Source: Bin55 sp964572845
Lineage (GTDB): Bacteria; Pseudomonadota; Gammaproteobacteria; Pseudomonadales; Azotimanducaceae
Direction: 5' to 3'
Length of the DNA: 64,000 bases
NCBI GenBank assembly: GCA_964572845.1
Contig: CAZNFX010000003.1
Location: 62,001-126,000 of the forward strand
A program made the position numbers and the translations under genes. Position 1 is the first letter of the stretch. Each line of letters starts with the position of its first letter. Below are positions 54,148 to 63,795 of this stretch, piece after piece. A model generated the notes under the pieces. That model had not been told where the DNA came from and did no database searches. It saw only the letters and a list, made by a program, of their open reading frames with translations.

Positions 54148-55213
54148 TAGCCCTTGCTAGATTCCTGAATCCATCCCAATCTAACCAGTGGTCACACAGC
54201 ATGGTCGTCGAGGTCTCCCAGGGGTCATAATCCAATGGGTAGTCCAAGTACTGGCCGTAATACCCTCGATCAAGATGATCGCTTACGCCATGTCCTAGTC
54301 TACGAGTGTTCTCGTGCGGATTGCCATCTCTCCAACGTCGAATGCGAAAGTACAAGTTCATTCGCGGGTTTGGACCTCGATTGGGAGTTGCCGTGTGTGG
54401 ACACGAGTGCATTGCGATAACGGCGTCACCCTGTTGTAGTAGCACCGGCGTTAGATATGGCCAAGGCCACTCCTTGTCATCCGACTCGGCATGAAGGTCC
54501 CCAGCCATGGCATTTTCGACCAACTGTGGCAATCCATTGAGATAGGGCTGTCCGTCAGGTCCCACCTTGATTCTTGGCCAACCTTCTCCTTCCGGACCGA
54601 TGACGCCGCCACTTCCGCGTTGTGTGCGAAAGGACTCTTCTACTAGAGCATGCATTCCTTTGAGTACACCGAACTGCCCGTTTCCACGTTCCATTTGGTC
54701 GTTTAGCGCTATTCCAACCAACGCGGTGTAGCTCCCCAAGGACATCGTGTGGGATGGATCCTGCCACAGCAATCCATCGTTGCTTCCTCGTTTCGTGTCA
54801 CTCGGACCAAAAAACGGAACTGCATCCTTGGGTCTACCCCGTGTATTGTCGATCGCAGAGCCATCACGTGGAATTTGACCTGACCAGCTTCCGTCGACGT
54901 GTGGCCGAGGTCTCCCATATAGTTGATCGAATGCAGGCGTGACAGCTACTTGGCAGCTGATCACATCGGGAAATCGTCCTATTTCAGTTCGCAATATCTC
55001 ACTTAGACAGGATTCCTCAAACAATCCATGCACATGTGGATTGGTCGCGAGCTTAGCCGGCGCCAGGAGTCTGCGTTTTCCTAGGGGCATGCCGTTTTCG
55101 ATTATTCTCCTTGCGCGTTCCACGGCTGCAAGCGATACTGCTTCGCGAACAACCACAAATCCATCAGCAACAAGCTGTTTGCGTTCAGTTTCATTGAGAG
55201 TGGATGCGTGCAT
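54137..55213 (-). CDS. PhyH-family oxygenase (1 of tandem pair)
   Basis: Fe(II)/2-oxoglutarate oxygenase-like protein of about 358 residues. The HxD pair is in RPHVDGSWSG, and the distal histidine and arginine are in SCPHTATPNRGPNPRMNLYF. I place the start at ATG 55213; a TTG at 55225 is possible and would overlap the upstream gene. It follows another PhyH gene whose sequence differs strongly, so the two probably act on different steps or substrates rather than being a recent duplication. Confidence 0.8.
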   Translation of the reverse strand: MHASTLNETERKQLVADGFVVVREAVSLAAVERARRIIENGMPLGKRRLLAPAKLATNPHVHGLFEESCLSEILRTEIGRFPDVISCQVAVTPAFDQLYGRPRPHVDGSWSGQIPRDGSAIDNTRGRPKDAVPFFGPSDTKRGSNDGLLWQDPSHTMSLGSYTALVGIALNDQMERGNGQFGVLKGMHALVEESFRTQRGSGGVIGPEGEGWPRIKVGPDGQPYLNGLPQLVENAMAGDLHAESDDKEWPWPYLTPVLLQQGDAVIAMHSCPHTATPNRGPNPRMNLYFRIRRWRDGNPHENTRRLGHGVSDHLDRGYYGQYLDYPLDYDPWETSTTMLCDHWLDWDGFRNLARATSP

Positions 55214-55214
55214 G

Positions 55215-56342
55215 CTAGATTCCAAGCGCTCGCACTTGATAGTTCTTGATCTCAGCCCTCCTCTCCTGTGCCGTCCATCTCAGTTTTGAACGCTCAAAAG
55301 ATGGACGATAGCTATAGCTTTCTTCATCCGTAAAGCGTTGCCTGCGAACATCAATCGCCACATCGATCAATCGACAGCTTCGATCAATGTATTGCGTTGA
55401 ATAGGGCTCATTGCCCCAGCCATTTACTCCCTCGACCGAAGCTCTGCGATGAAATCCGAATACAAACGTATACCGGGGAACATCGGATGTATTGGGAAAG
55501 GATCCGTGAACGATCTGCCGGTTGCATATCGCCACATCGCCGGGGTTGCACAGCAAAGGTACAGCGTCTGATGGCAAATCAGATTCAGGCGCGGCAAGCA
55601 AGGCTTTCAAATCAGCCTTTCCGTTCTTGTGTGAGCCTGGTACTACCCATAGTGCATTCTCTGGTGTTGTTTCATGTAGGTTGACCATGAAATTGAACCC
55701 GTGCGTACCTTCATCCAGATCGGGACTGTCCCAATGGGTTGTACCATCCTGATGCCAAGACACCGCGGCCCCGAAACGTGGCTGCTTCAGCCAAATCACT
55801 TCATTGAACGGCGTGAAATCCGGGCCGTTGATCGCCTCGGTCAACGCGAGTAGCTTAGGATGTCCATAGGTTCTAAGTGCCGATTCCATGAATTGCAGGA
55901 TTCCGCCGATTTGAAGCAGGACCTCGTCCGGAGAATCTGATGGAAGTTCCGGTTCTGGCATCTTGACTGGGTAGCGACCATGCGTGATCCCAGTGCCTCC
56001 GTAAGGGTCTGTCAGGGGTTTGACGAAGTGGAACAGTTTTAGTTGACGTTGGTCAAACCCGACTTCCCTATTCAATGAGTCACGCTCTCCCAGTGTCTTC
56101 GTTGGTGCGCGTTGAAGTAGGTCGTCGAACTCCGTTGAAAGATCGGCCATTTCGTCTTTCGAGAGTACATGCTTCAATACGTAGAAACCATACTTCCAGT
56201 AGGCGTTGACGACATTCGAGTCAACATTTCCCGTTTCATCGACCGAGAGCGGTCCTCGATTGGGCAAGTCCAATGCCATTAGTTCACGCTCCTCTCGAAG
56301 CGAATGATTCATGATTGTCTTGCCTCGAGTTCGTGAATTCAT
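55215..56342 (-). CDS. PhyH-family oxygenase (2 of tandem pair)
   Basis: Phytanoyl-CoA dioxygenase-like enzyme, up to 375 residues. The HxD motif is AVSWHQDGTTHWDSP, and the distal histidine is in NRQIVHGSFPNTS; the core strand LWVVPGSHKNG is typical. The start may be ATG 56342 or ATG 56312, neither with an ideal ribosome-binding site. It lies 15 bases after the dehydratase and just before the second PhyH gene, so the three are probably one transcript. Confidence 0.85.
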   Translation of the reverse strand: MNSRTRGKTIMNHSLREERELMALDLPNRGPLSVDETGNVDSNVVNAYWKYGFYVLKHVLSKDEMADLSTEFDDLLQRAPTKTLGERDSLNREVGFDQRQLKLFHFVKPLTDPYGGTGITHGRYPVKMPEPELPSDSPDEVLLQIGGILQFMESALRTYGHPKLLALTEAINGPDFTPFNEVIWLKQPRFGAAVSWHQDGTTHWDSPDLDEGTHGFNFMVNLHETTPENALWVVPGSHKNGKADLKALLAAPESDLPSDAVPLLCNPGDVAICNRQIVHGSFPNTSDVPRYTFVFGFHRRASVEGVNGWGNEPYSTQYIDRSCRLIDVAIDVRRQRFTDEESYSYRPSFERSKLRWTAQERRAEIKNYQVRALGI

Positions 56343-56357
56343 ACTGGAAATCTCTAC

Positions 56358-57281
56358 TCAACCGTTTCGTGGGAACTCTACATTTCCACCAGTCAAAATT
56401 ACGCCCACCTTCTTCTTGACTGACTTCGGATGCTTCAGCAGCGCTGCCAGCGCGACGGCACTTGACGGCTCAATCGCAATCTTCATGAATTCCCAAACCA
56501 TTCTCATTGCATCGAGAATCTGCTTTTCAGACACCAACGCCACCAATGTATTAGCCCCGTGCAGTACTTGAAATGTCCACGAGACAAGTGCAGACCGCAA
56601 TCCATCAGCAACGGTCAATGGTGGACGTGCGGGTTGACGACTGCCCCTTTCCATCGACAAGTAAGCATCGTTGGCCAACTCGGGTTCCGCACACACAACC
56701 TGCAATAACCCATTGGACGCCACGACCGTACCAGCAGCCAATCCTCCACCGCCGACAGGCACCCAAATCTGCTCCAGACCTGGAATGCTATCCATCAACT
56801 CCAATGCCGCGGTGCCTTGGCCTGCAATGATTCGCGGGTCGTCATAGGGTGGGACAACAGTCGCGGAATGGCTGCCCAGGAAATCCTCTAGAACGGTTTC
56901 TCGACTCTCCATTTCGGAGCCGCAGTCGACGAGATTTGCTCCATAACGAACCATGGATGCCCGTTTGAACTTAGATGCGTCCTTTGGCACAACGACATGG
57001 CATTCCAAACCTCGATGCTGCGCTGCCCAAGCCAGGGCAGCACCATGATTTCCTGATGAATGGGTGACGACGGCATCAACGTTGTCGCCGAGGCACAATG
57101 CAGCATTCATCGCACCGCGCGCCTTGAACGCCCCTACCTTTTGAAAGTTCTCACACTTGAAATAGATCTCAGCTCCAACCATTGCATTCAGCGAATTGCA
57201 TGTCATCACTGGGGTTCGATGTATATAGGGTGCAATTCGATTAGCGGCCTCTTCGACGACATCCCGGGTCAATGCAGTCAC
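56358..57281 (-). CDS. Serine/threonine dehydratase-like PLP enzyme
   Basis: Fold-type II PLP enzyme of about 307 residues. The PLP lysine is in VGAFKARGAMNAAL, the substrate loop is HSSGNHGAALAWAA, and the phosphate-binding loop is VGGGGLAAGT. It is close in size to threo-3-hydroxyaspartate ammonia-lyase, serine racemase and threonine dehydratase without the regulatory domain. I prefer GTG 57281, which overlaps the glnS stop by four bases (GTGA), over TTG 57293. Its position between glnS and oxygenase genes suggests hydroxy-amino-acid catabolism, but that is inference. Confidence 0.86.
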   Translation of the reverse strand: MTALTRDVVEEAANRIAPYIHRTPVMTCNSLNAMVGAEIYFKCENFQKVGAFKARGAMNAALCLGDNVDAVVTHSSGNHGAALAWAAQHRGLECHVVVPKDASKFKRASMVRYGANLVDCGSEMESRETVLEDFLGSHSATVVPPYDDPRIIAGQGTAALELMDSIPGLEQIWVPVGGGGLAAGTVVASNGLLQVVCAEPELANDAYLSMERGSRQPARPPLTVADGLRSALVSWTFQVLHGANTLVALVSEKQILDAMRMVWEFMKIAIEPSSAVALAALLKHPKSVKKKVGVILTGGNVEFPRNG

Positions 57282-58924
57282 TTGCTTTTCCAACCGTCTG
57301 ACAAGGCCGCAGTTCTATGGAACACCGGTAGGGGACAATTAGACGATTCGTCCCGCACAAAATAGCCGATTCGTTCAAACTGAAATCGTGGACCCCGATG
57401 TTCAACTATTGCTCTTTCCACTAGTCCGCTGTGCACCTTGAGCGATTGCGGACTGAGTTCTCCTTCCAAGTCCATTCCCGCAGGGTTCCTAACACCAAAC
57501 AAGTGATCGTATTCACGAATTTCCACCTCAACTGCATTGGCTTCCGAAACAAACTGAATCACTCCTTTAGGTTTCAAACCACTAGAGTCTGCGCCGCTCT
57601 TGGAGTTTGGGAAGTAGTGCGCACGCAACATCGCAATGGAACCATCGTCATTGCGTACAACCTCATCGCAACGAATGATGAATCCGTAGCGCAAACGCAC
57701 CATCCCACCCGGAACGAGCCGCTTGAATTTGGCTGGGGGGTCGTCTGAGAAATCAGCACGGTCAATGAACACTGTGGGCCCAAAACTGAGCGTTCTACTG
57801 CCAAGATCCCCGTTTCTTGCATGCCAGTTGGCTGTTAGTTCAACCTCTTGACCGACAAAGTTCGTAATCTCGACACGCAGTGGATCTCTGATTGCCATGC
57901 CGCGAGGCGTCGTCTGCTCCAATTGGTCGCGAATGCAGTAGTCCAAGAGTTCGGTTTCGATCAGATTTTCCTGCTTGGTGACCCCGATTCGCTTGCAGAA
58001 TTCTCGAATTGCTTCAGGTGGTACGCCGCGCATACGCAGTCCAGCGAGCGTTGGCATGCGAGGATCGTCCCATCCGAGCACATGGCCCTGCTCCACCAGC
58101 TTGTTCAGAATTCGCTTCGACATCACGTTATATTCAAGACCGAGGCGAGAGAACTCTATTTGCGGCGGGTGAAAATTAATGCTTATGTTGTCTAAAACCC
58201 AGTCGTACAGGGGTCGGTGATCTTCGAACTCCAAGGTGCAGAGAGAATGTGTGATTCCCTCAAGCGCATCGCAGATGCAATGTGTGAAGTCGTACATGGG
58301 ATAGATGCACCATGCATCGCCCGACCTATGGTGTCGAGCATGAATTATTCGGTAGAGAACGGGATCGCGCAGATTGATGTTGGGAGACCCCATGTTGATC
58401 TTTGCACGCAACACACGAGACCCCTCTTCAAACTCGCCGTTCCGCATTCGGCGGAACAGTTCTAGATTCTCTTCTATGCTGCGTTGCCTGTAGGGGCTGT
58501 CCGTACCAGGCCGGTTAAGTGTGCCGCGTGTGGCACGAATCTGTTCCGAAGACAGCTCACAGACAAATGCCTTTCCTCGATTGATGAGTTCTTCCGCAAA
58601 GGCATAGAGTTGTGGGAAGTAGTCAGAAGCAAAGGTAAGTCGATCGTCCCAGTCGAATCCAAGCCACTTCACGTCCCTCTGAATGGCCGAAACGTAGTCT
58701 TCGCTCTCACTTAGCGGATTCGTATCATCAAAACGCAAATAGGTCTCGCCATCGAACTCTCGTGCGATACCGAAGTTGAGACAAATGGATTTTGCATGTC
58801 CAATATGCAGGAAGCCGTTTGGTTCCGGAGGGAATCGAGTTGTAACGCGGTGTGGAATTCGATTCGCTTCGATGTCCTCTCGTATTCGATTGCGAATGAA
58901 ATCGCGTAGATCATCCGTTGACAT
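57278..58924 (-). CDS. glnS: Glutaminyl-tRNA synthetase
   Basis: Class I synthetase charging tRNA-Gln, about 548 residues. HIGH motif: PPEPNGFLHIGHAKSICLNF; KMSKS-like motif: NVMSKRILNKLV. The C-terminal anticodon-binding barrels include REYDHLFGV. The start at ATG 58924 opens the conserved MSTDDLRDFIRN region; the upstream frame to 58963 is not needed. The stop overlaps the next gene. A bona fide GlnRS is usual in gammaproteobacteria. Confidence 0.96.
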   Translation of the reverse strand: MSTDDLRDFIRNRIREDIEANRIPHRVTTRFPPEPNGFLHIGHAKSICLNFGIAREFDGETYLRFDDTNPLSESEDYVSAIQRDVKWLGFDWDDRLTFASDYFPQLYAFAEELINRGKAFVCELSSEQIRATRGTLNRPGTDSPYRQRSIEENLELFRRMRNGEFEEGSRVLRAKINMGSPNINLRDPVLYRIIHARHHRSGDAWCIYPMYDFTHCICDALEGITHSLCTLEFEDHRPLYDWVLDNISINFHPPQIEFSRLGLEYNVMSKRILNKLVEQGHVLGWDDPRMPTLAGLRMRGVPPEAIREFCKRIGVTKQENLIETELLDYCIRDQLEQTTPRGMAIRDPLRVEITNFVGQEVELTANWHARNGDLGSRTLSFGPTVFIDRADFSDDPPAKFKRLVPGGMVRLRYGFIIRCDEVVRNDDGSIAMLRAHYFPNSKSGADSSGLKPKGVIQFVSEANAVEVEIREYDHLFGVRNPAGMDLEGELSPQSLKVHSGLVERAIVEHRGPRFQFERIGYFVRDESSNCPLPVFHRTAALSDGWKSK

Positions 58925-59014
58925 AGGTTTATTGTAGATTTGGGGTGTACCAGCCGGTTCCAATCAAAGCTTGAGTTGCGGCATGTTTCGCAGGGTTCAG
59001 AGGATACTGAACGA

Positions 59015-60409
59015 TTGAAGCGATCAGATTGCACGATCATCTGCCTATTCGCCGCATGTGCATTTCTCGTCGTGGGCTGTAGCCACTACAACCGAGACTC
59101 GACAATAGACCGTTTGGCGCAATCAAGGTTCAAGCAACAACACTATGTGATGGAGTATCGTGGAATTCCTGTAGGTACCCACGTCTTGTCTGGAATGCTA
59201 AACGAGAGTCGCGAGTATGAATTCACTCATCAATTCACGCAGATGACCGCGACTAACGTCGTTCTTAGAGTGACGCAAACGTTACGATTCGCTACTGATC
59301 CACCCCACCATCTATTGCACGCAAATTCAATGAAGCAAGTACTTCCCGATGAGACACCTTACGAAGTCGCGGTGGTTACTCGCGATGACGGGATGCTGTC
59401 CGTACAGCGTGACGGACAGCAGCTTGCAGTACTCGCTAGCGACTACACACTTGACGAATATCTTAGTTTGGACTCCTGGTTGGCGTCGACAGACTTAGAG
59501 ATTGGTGCATCGAATTCGGCGAGGGTGCTGAATCTAGATCGAGCCACCCTTTCTTCGAGAACCTGGTCAATCACCGAATTGACTCAAAAGTCGATCACCG
59601 TGCGTTCCTCCGATCAGATCGAGTCAAAGTTTGTAATAGGAAAAGAGGGAATTCAGCTTGCAAGGTCCGAGAGCGAATCGGGTTTAGTGCTTAGACCTGT
59701 AAGTGACACACTCGACCCCGAACCGGAAACAAGCATCCCAACTTCGGCACCTGTGCGGGTTCCCCTTGATAGTTCTCTACAGCGACCGAGACAACTATCC
59801 ATGCTGGAGTTGAAGGCTACTTTTGCCAACGAGGATCCTGGTCCCTGGCGTAGCCTAATGACTGCCGAGGGCACTCTTCGGATCCAGAGAGGCAAACCCA
59901 TGCTGCAGTCCAATCGCGCATCGAAGGAAGATCCTTCGTGGCTCCGCGAGAACAGCACATTCTCAGAAGTTAGGAAATTGGCTGAGCAGACTCTCGATGG
60001 ATTCGTTCACGAAGAGGAAAAAGTATCAGCTCTTGTTGGTCTAGTGCACGAATACATAAGCTATGAACCCTCGGACAAACCCAAATCGGTCATGTCCACA
60101 TTGCAAGATCGTCGCGGCGATTGTTCTGACATTGCCAACGTAATGAGCTCGCTTGCACACTCATTCGGACTCAATGTTAGTACCGTCTACGGGCTTGCGT
60201 ACGACCAGAATACGCAGACCTTTCAGATGCATGCGTGGAATATGTTCCACCTTAGCAATAACAGTCTACGCACAGTCGACGCCACTTGGAATCAGCCGCA
60301 GGCCGATGCGACCCATATAGAATTTCCCGATTCGTACCTGCACGAAGTCCTGCAATCGCTTGAGAACATGACATTGTCTGTTGTAAGGTACGAGCACGAC
60401 GATGCCTAA
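59015..60409 (+). CDS. Transglutaminase-like lipoprotein
   Basis: Predicted lipoprotein, about 464 residues. A basic start and hydrophobic stretch end at lipobox LVVGC. The C-terminal domain has the transglutaminase-like catalytic triad pattern: Cys in RRGDCSDIA, His in FQMHAWNMF, Asp in TVDATWNQ. The N-terminal ~250 residues are beta-rich and unrecognised. TTG 59015 is chosen because it starts the signal peptide; an earlier ATG at 58940 would overlap glnS. It is divergent from glnS. Likely a cell-envelope peptidase or structural protein. Confidence 0.78.
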   Translation: MKRSDCTIICLFAACAFLVVGCSHYNRDSTIDRLAQSRFKQQHYVMEYRGIPVGTHVLSGMLNESREYEFTHQFTQMTATNVVLRVTQTLRFATDPPHHLLHANSMKQVLPDETPYEVAVVTRDDGMLSVQRDGQQLAVLASDYTLDEYLSLDSWLASTDLEIGASNSARVLNLDRATLSSRTWSITELTQKSITVRSSDQIESKFVIGKEGIQLARSESESGLVLRPVSDTLDPEPETSIPTSAPVRVPLDSSLQRPRQLSMLELKATFANEDPGPWRSLMTAEGTLRIQRGKPMLQSNRASKEDPSWLRENSTFSEVRKLAEQTLDGFVHEEEKVSALVGLVHEYISYEPSDKPKSVMSTLQDRRGDCSDIANVMSSLAHSFGLNVSTVYGLAYDQNTQTFQMHAWNMFHLSNNSLRTVDATWNQPQADATHIEFPDSYLHEVLQSLENMTLSVVRYEHDDA

Positions 60410-60472
60410 GCCTAGATTGAACCGCTCAAGTTGCAGTCTACGGCTACACACGACTCAGAGGAACCAAGCACC

Positions 60473-61477
60473 ATGAAATCATTGGAAATTCAATTGCGCA
60501 GACGCCCGGTCGGCATGCCGGAAATCGACGACTTTGAAATTGTGGAAGTGGAGATTCCCGATCCAAAGGCTCAGGGAGAGGTGCTTGTTCAAAACGTTAG
60601 CCTAACAGTCGACCCCTACATGCGAGGTCGCATGATTGACCGTCAATCCTATGTACCCGGATTTCAACTGAACGAAACCCTGACTGGCGGCGCAATCGGC
60701 AAGGTCACCGCATCTACGCATGCAGACTTTCAAGTTGGAGACTATGTAGAGAGCCATCTCGGTTGGCGCGAAGCATTCATGTCCTCGGGTCGAGGCTTGC
60801 GCAAGCTCGGAGAACTGAAAGCGCCCCCGTCAGCATATCTCGGCATCTTGGGAATGCCTGGCATGACCGCCTACGTCGGCTTGCTAGAAGTTGGCCAACT
60901 AAAGGAGGGAGAGTTCGTGTTCGTCTCCGGTGCCGCCGGCGCTGTGGGAAGCGCGGTGGGCCAAATTGCGAAAATCAAGAAATGCACAGCAGTCGGATCC
61001 GCAGGAAGTGCGGAAAAAGTCAGGCACCTGACGGAAGATTTGGGCTTTGACCACGCATTTGACTATCACGATGGTCACTTGGAGCGTCAGATTCTGACTG
61101 GTGCGCCTCAAGGGATCGATATCTACTTCGACAATGTTGGGGGCGACCATCTTCAAGCTGCATTGAACTGCATGCGACCGAACGGCCGAGTGCCCCTATG
61201 CGGAGCGATTTCTCAATACAACGCGACAGCACCTGTTCCGGGCCCAAACAATCTTGCAATCGCAATCGGATCGCAACTGACCCTACAGGGATTCATAGTC
61301 TCCAACTACAACCACCTCCGTAACGACTTCATTCGTGACATGACAGATTGGGTTCAAAGCGGGCAAATGAAGTATCGAGAAACAGTGTTCAATGGAATTG
61401 ACGAGATGCCGAAGGCATTCATTGGACTGTTTACCGGAGAAAACACAGGAAAGATGATCGTCAACTTGGCAGATTGA
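60473..61477 (+). CDS. Zinc-free MDR-family NADPH oxidoreductase
   Basis: Medium-chain reductase of about 334 residues, of the 2-alkenal/curcumin reductase type that reduces alpha,beta-unsaturated carbonyls. The signature VDPYMRGRMIDRQSYVP and cofactor motif SGAAGAVGSAVGQIAKIKKC are clear, and no zinc-binding cysteine cluster is present. The start at ATG 60473 has AGAGGAA upstream. It is 63 bases after the transglutaminase-like gene. Confidence 0.9.
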   Translation: MKSLEIQLRRRPVGMPEIDDFEIVEVEIPDPKAQGEVLVQNVSLTVDPYMRGRMIDRQSYVPGFQLNETLTGGAIGKVTASTHADFQVGDYVESHLGWREAFMSSGRGLRKLGELKAPPSAYLGILGMPGMTAYVGLLEVGQLKEGEFVFVSGAAGAVGSAVGQIAKIKKCTAVGSAGSAEKVRHLTEDLGFDHAFDYHDGHLERQILTGAPQGIDIYFDNVGGDHLQAALNCMRPNGRVPLCGAISQYNATAPVPGPNNLAIAIGSQLTLQGFIVSNYNHLRNDFIRDMTDWVQSGQMKYRETVFNGIDEMPKAFIGLFTGENTGKMIVNLAD

Positions 61478-61567
61478 TGCGGATGCGGCGCAATTTACAC
61501 AGTCTTGAAATAGTCAACGCTTGACTAGGCCTTGCAGGGAAATTCGTGACGCAGAACTGACACGCAG

Positions 61568-61981
61568 GTGGATTCCGACAAACTAAGAGAAAAGCTGAGT
61601 GTTGTGCTCGAGCAAATGGCACGAAACTCTGCGGTAACCGACTCGCTCGTCGACAAGAATAGATATCGTCTATACCTGTGCACCCTATGGTCCAACTTAG
61701 TGCTAGAGCCAGATCAATTGGATTTGGAAGCAGACGACTTGGAACAAGCATTCGAAGTGATCAATGATTTAGCGCACGATGTACTTGGCGAACGCGACGC
61801 TATCCGGACTTCGTTTCAGTTTGTAGCAAGCTCCGCTGGCGAGAACGAGATGAATCAAGCCAAGATTTCCCGCAATCATCGGGACTTGCTCGCATATTTC
61901 TCTTCAATGATCCTCGATCCCGAAGGGCATAAACAATGGTTGAGTCAAGTACGTAGCGAAAATCCTTGGCTGAGGCGGTAG
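61568..61981 (+). CDS. Hypothetical 137-residue helical protein
   Basis: Acidic, probably all-helical soluble protein with no family I recognise. It is read as a GTG start with no strong ribosome-binding site. Its composition and lack of internal stops over 137 codons suggest a real gene; the segment LYLCTLWSNLVLEPDQLDLE is its most distinctive part. Confidence 0.6.
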   Translation: MDSDKLREKLSVVLEQMARNSAVTDSLVDKNRYRLYLCTLWSNLVLEPDQLDLEADDLEQAFEVINDLAHDVLGERDAIRTSFQFVASSAGENEMNQAKISRNHRDLLAYFSSMILDPEGHKQWLSQVRSENPWLRR

Positions 61982-62085
61982 TGCTAACTACGTAAAAGCC
62001 GCTATTTCATAGCGTCAATCGCAAGTTGCCGCAACGAACCAGGAGCCTCCAACTACGTTGCATTGAATTACTTCCCCATGTCGCT

Positions 62086-62490
62086 TCAGTCTGAAACGTG
62101 AAGAATCAATTCTCGTTGCGGCGGACGGACGCGGTGCTCCCAGAGAAATATCCCTTGCCACACTCCTAACGCAAGTATTCCTGACTTGATAGGGACGCTT
62201 ACATGGGTTGCCGTAATCGCACCTTTGATGTGAGCGGGCATGTCGTCTGGTCCCTCTTGCCTGTGTTTATACCTGTTACTCTCGGGTACCGCTCGGTCCA
62301 TCCATTCTTGCAAATCGTGAAGTACAGCAGGGTCAGCATTTTCTTGAATGACAAGACTGGCAGAGGTGTGTCGAATGTAGATTGTCGCCAATCCTTCCTC
62401 CACCCCGAAATGCGAGACTTCACGACCGACAAGCTGCGTTATGTCGTGTAAGCCCTTGCCGGCAGGCTCATAGTAAAAGGACGTGATCAT
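62086..62490 (-). CDS. yjbQ: YjbQ/UPF0047 family protein
   Basis: Small protein of 134 residues of the YjbQ (UPF0047) family, which shows weak thiamine phosphate synthase activity in E. coli. Conserved residues are in RHTSASLVIQENADP, EGPDDMPAHIKGA and VWQGIFLWEHR. It is just downstream of the TRAP permease gene on the same strand. Confidence 0.93.
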   Translation of the reverse strand: MITSFYYEPAGKGLHDITQLVGREVSHFGVEEGLATIYIRHTSASLVIQENADPAVLHDLQEWMDRAVPESNRYKHRQEGPDDMPAHIKGAITATHVSVPIKSGILALGVWQGIFLWEHRVRPPQRELILHVSD

Positions 62491-62517
62491 CGAGAGTCGA
62501 AATTTGAGACAAGCGTG

Positions 62518-63795
62518 TTAGAGATGCTGATACCAAAGTGAGAGCTGCGGCACGTAAGTGATCAACACCAGAACTACCAGCAACACAGCCATAAAGGGCA
62601 GTGTTGCCGTGTACAGTTCCACAATGGGTTTGTTGAAACGATAGCTTGCGATGAACAGGTTCATACCGATCGGCGGAGTAAAGTAGCCAATCTGAAGATT
62701 AGCTATGAAAATAATTCCCAGATGAACGGGATGTATGCCGTAATTTACGGCAATAGGCAACAAGAGCGGCACCATGATCACAGTGGCAGAGAATATGTCC
62801 AACATTGCACCAAGAAGAAGTAGTAGCAGATTCAAGAGAATCAAAAATATGATGGGATTGCTAATCTGGACGTTTATGAACTCAAAGATTTTTTGGGGTA
62901 TTTCTGCATCGACGAAATAGTTGGTCAGCGCTAACGCGCCACCTAGTATGAGAATGATGCTACCCACCATGATCATCGATTCCCGAATCACATGTGGCAG
63001 ACGCTTCAAAGAGACTTCACGATAGACAAAGACCTCCACTACGAGAGCATAGAGTGCGGTCATGGCTGCGGCTTCGGAAATAGCGAAGTAGCCTGAGTAG
63101 ATGCCGCCCAAGATTACAAAGGGAAGTGGCAGCTCCCACCGGCTTGCCTTTATGGCTTTCCACACCTTTCCTAGTTCGAACGGAGTCAATGGCAAGTGCC
63201 TGTGTCGCAAAGCCGCCCAAACCGACAGTGCAATGACCATGAGAAGAGCCGGAACCAAGCCCGCAAGAAAAAGCTCCTGAATAGAGAAACTCTGTCCTAC
63301 GTTGAGCTGCTGTGCGATTACACCGTAGAGAATCAACGGAACGCTAGGAACGATTAGAAGACCTAGGCTGCCCGAGCTCGTAACAAGTCCCAAGCTATAG
63401 TTTTCTGAGTAACCTGATCGAACGAGCATAGGAAGCAACAATGCGCCCAGTGCAACGATGGTCACACCAGACGCACCAGTCAGAGCAGTAAAAAAGGCAC
63501 ACGCAACAAATCCCACGATCGCGAGGCCGCCTGGCATCCAACCAAATAGCGCATTTACAAGATCCATAAGACGTTGGGACGTCTTTGCTTCGGCAAGCAT
63601 GTAGCCTGCAAAAGTAAACAGGGGCAACGCAACCAAGAGAGGAGTGTCCGCAATTCGATAAAGCTCGATCGCGACATTGACCAAATCGGTGCCAGATGCC
63701 AAGAATCCTAGTATTGCAGCTCCCAATATCACCACAAACAGCGGCGCTCCGCAGAGAGCCATGATGATTAGCGCCGCGACTCCTAGAAAGATCAT
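62518..63795 (-). CDS. dctM: TRAP transporter large permease (DctM)
   Basis: Large membrane subunit of a TRAP uptake system, 425 residues with about 12 membrane segments. Typical blocks are LFTFAGYMLAEAKTSQRLMD, GASGVTIVALGALLLP and GIIFIANLQIGYFTPPIGMN. It imports an organic acid or similar solute using a sodium gradient with a periplasmic binding protein that is not in the window. Its ATG overlaps the dctQ stop by three bases. Confidence 0.94.
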   Translation of the reverse strand: MIFLGVAALIIMALCGAPLFVVILGAAILGFLASGTDLVNVAIELYRIADTPLLVALPLFTFAGYMLAEAKTSQRLMDLVNALFGWMPGGLAIVGFVACAFFTALTGASGVTIVALGALLLPMLVRSGYSENYSLGLVTSSGSLGLLIVPSVPLILYGVIAQQLNVGQSFSIQELFLAGLVPALLMVIALSVWAALRHRHLPLTPFELGKVWKAIKASRWELPLPFVILGGIYSGYFAISEAAAMTALYALVVEVFVYREVSLKRLPHVIRESMIMVGSIILILGGALALTNYFVDAEIPQKIFEFINVQISNPIIFLILLNLLLLLLGAMLDIFSATVIMVPLLLPIAVNYGIHPVHLGIIFIANLQIGYFTPPIGMNLFIASYRFNKPIVELYTATLPFMAVLLVVLVLITYVPQLSLWYQHL

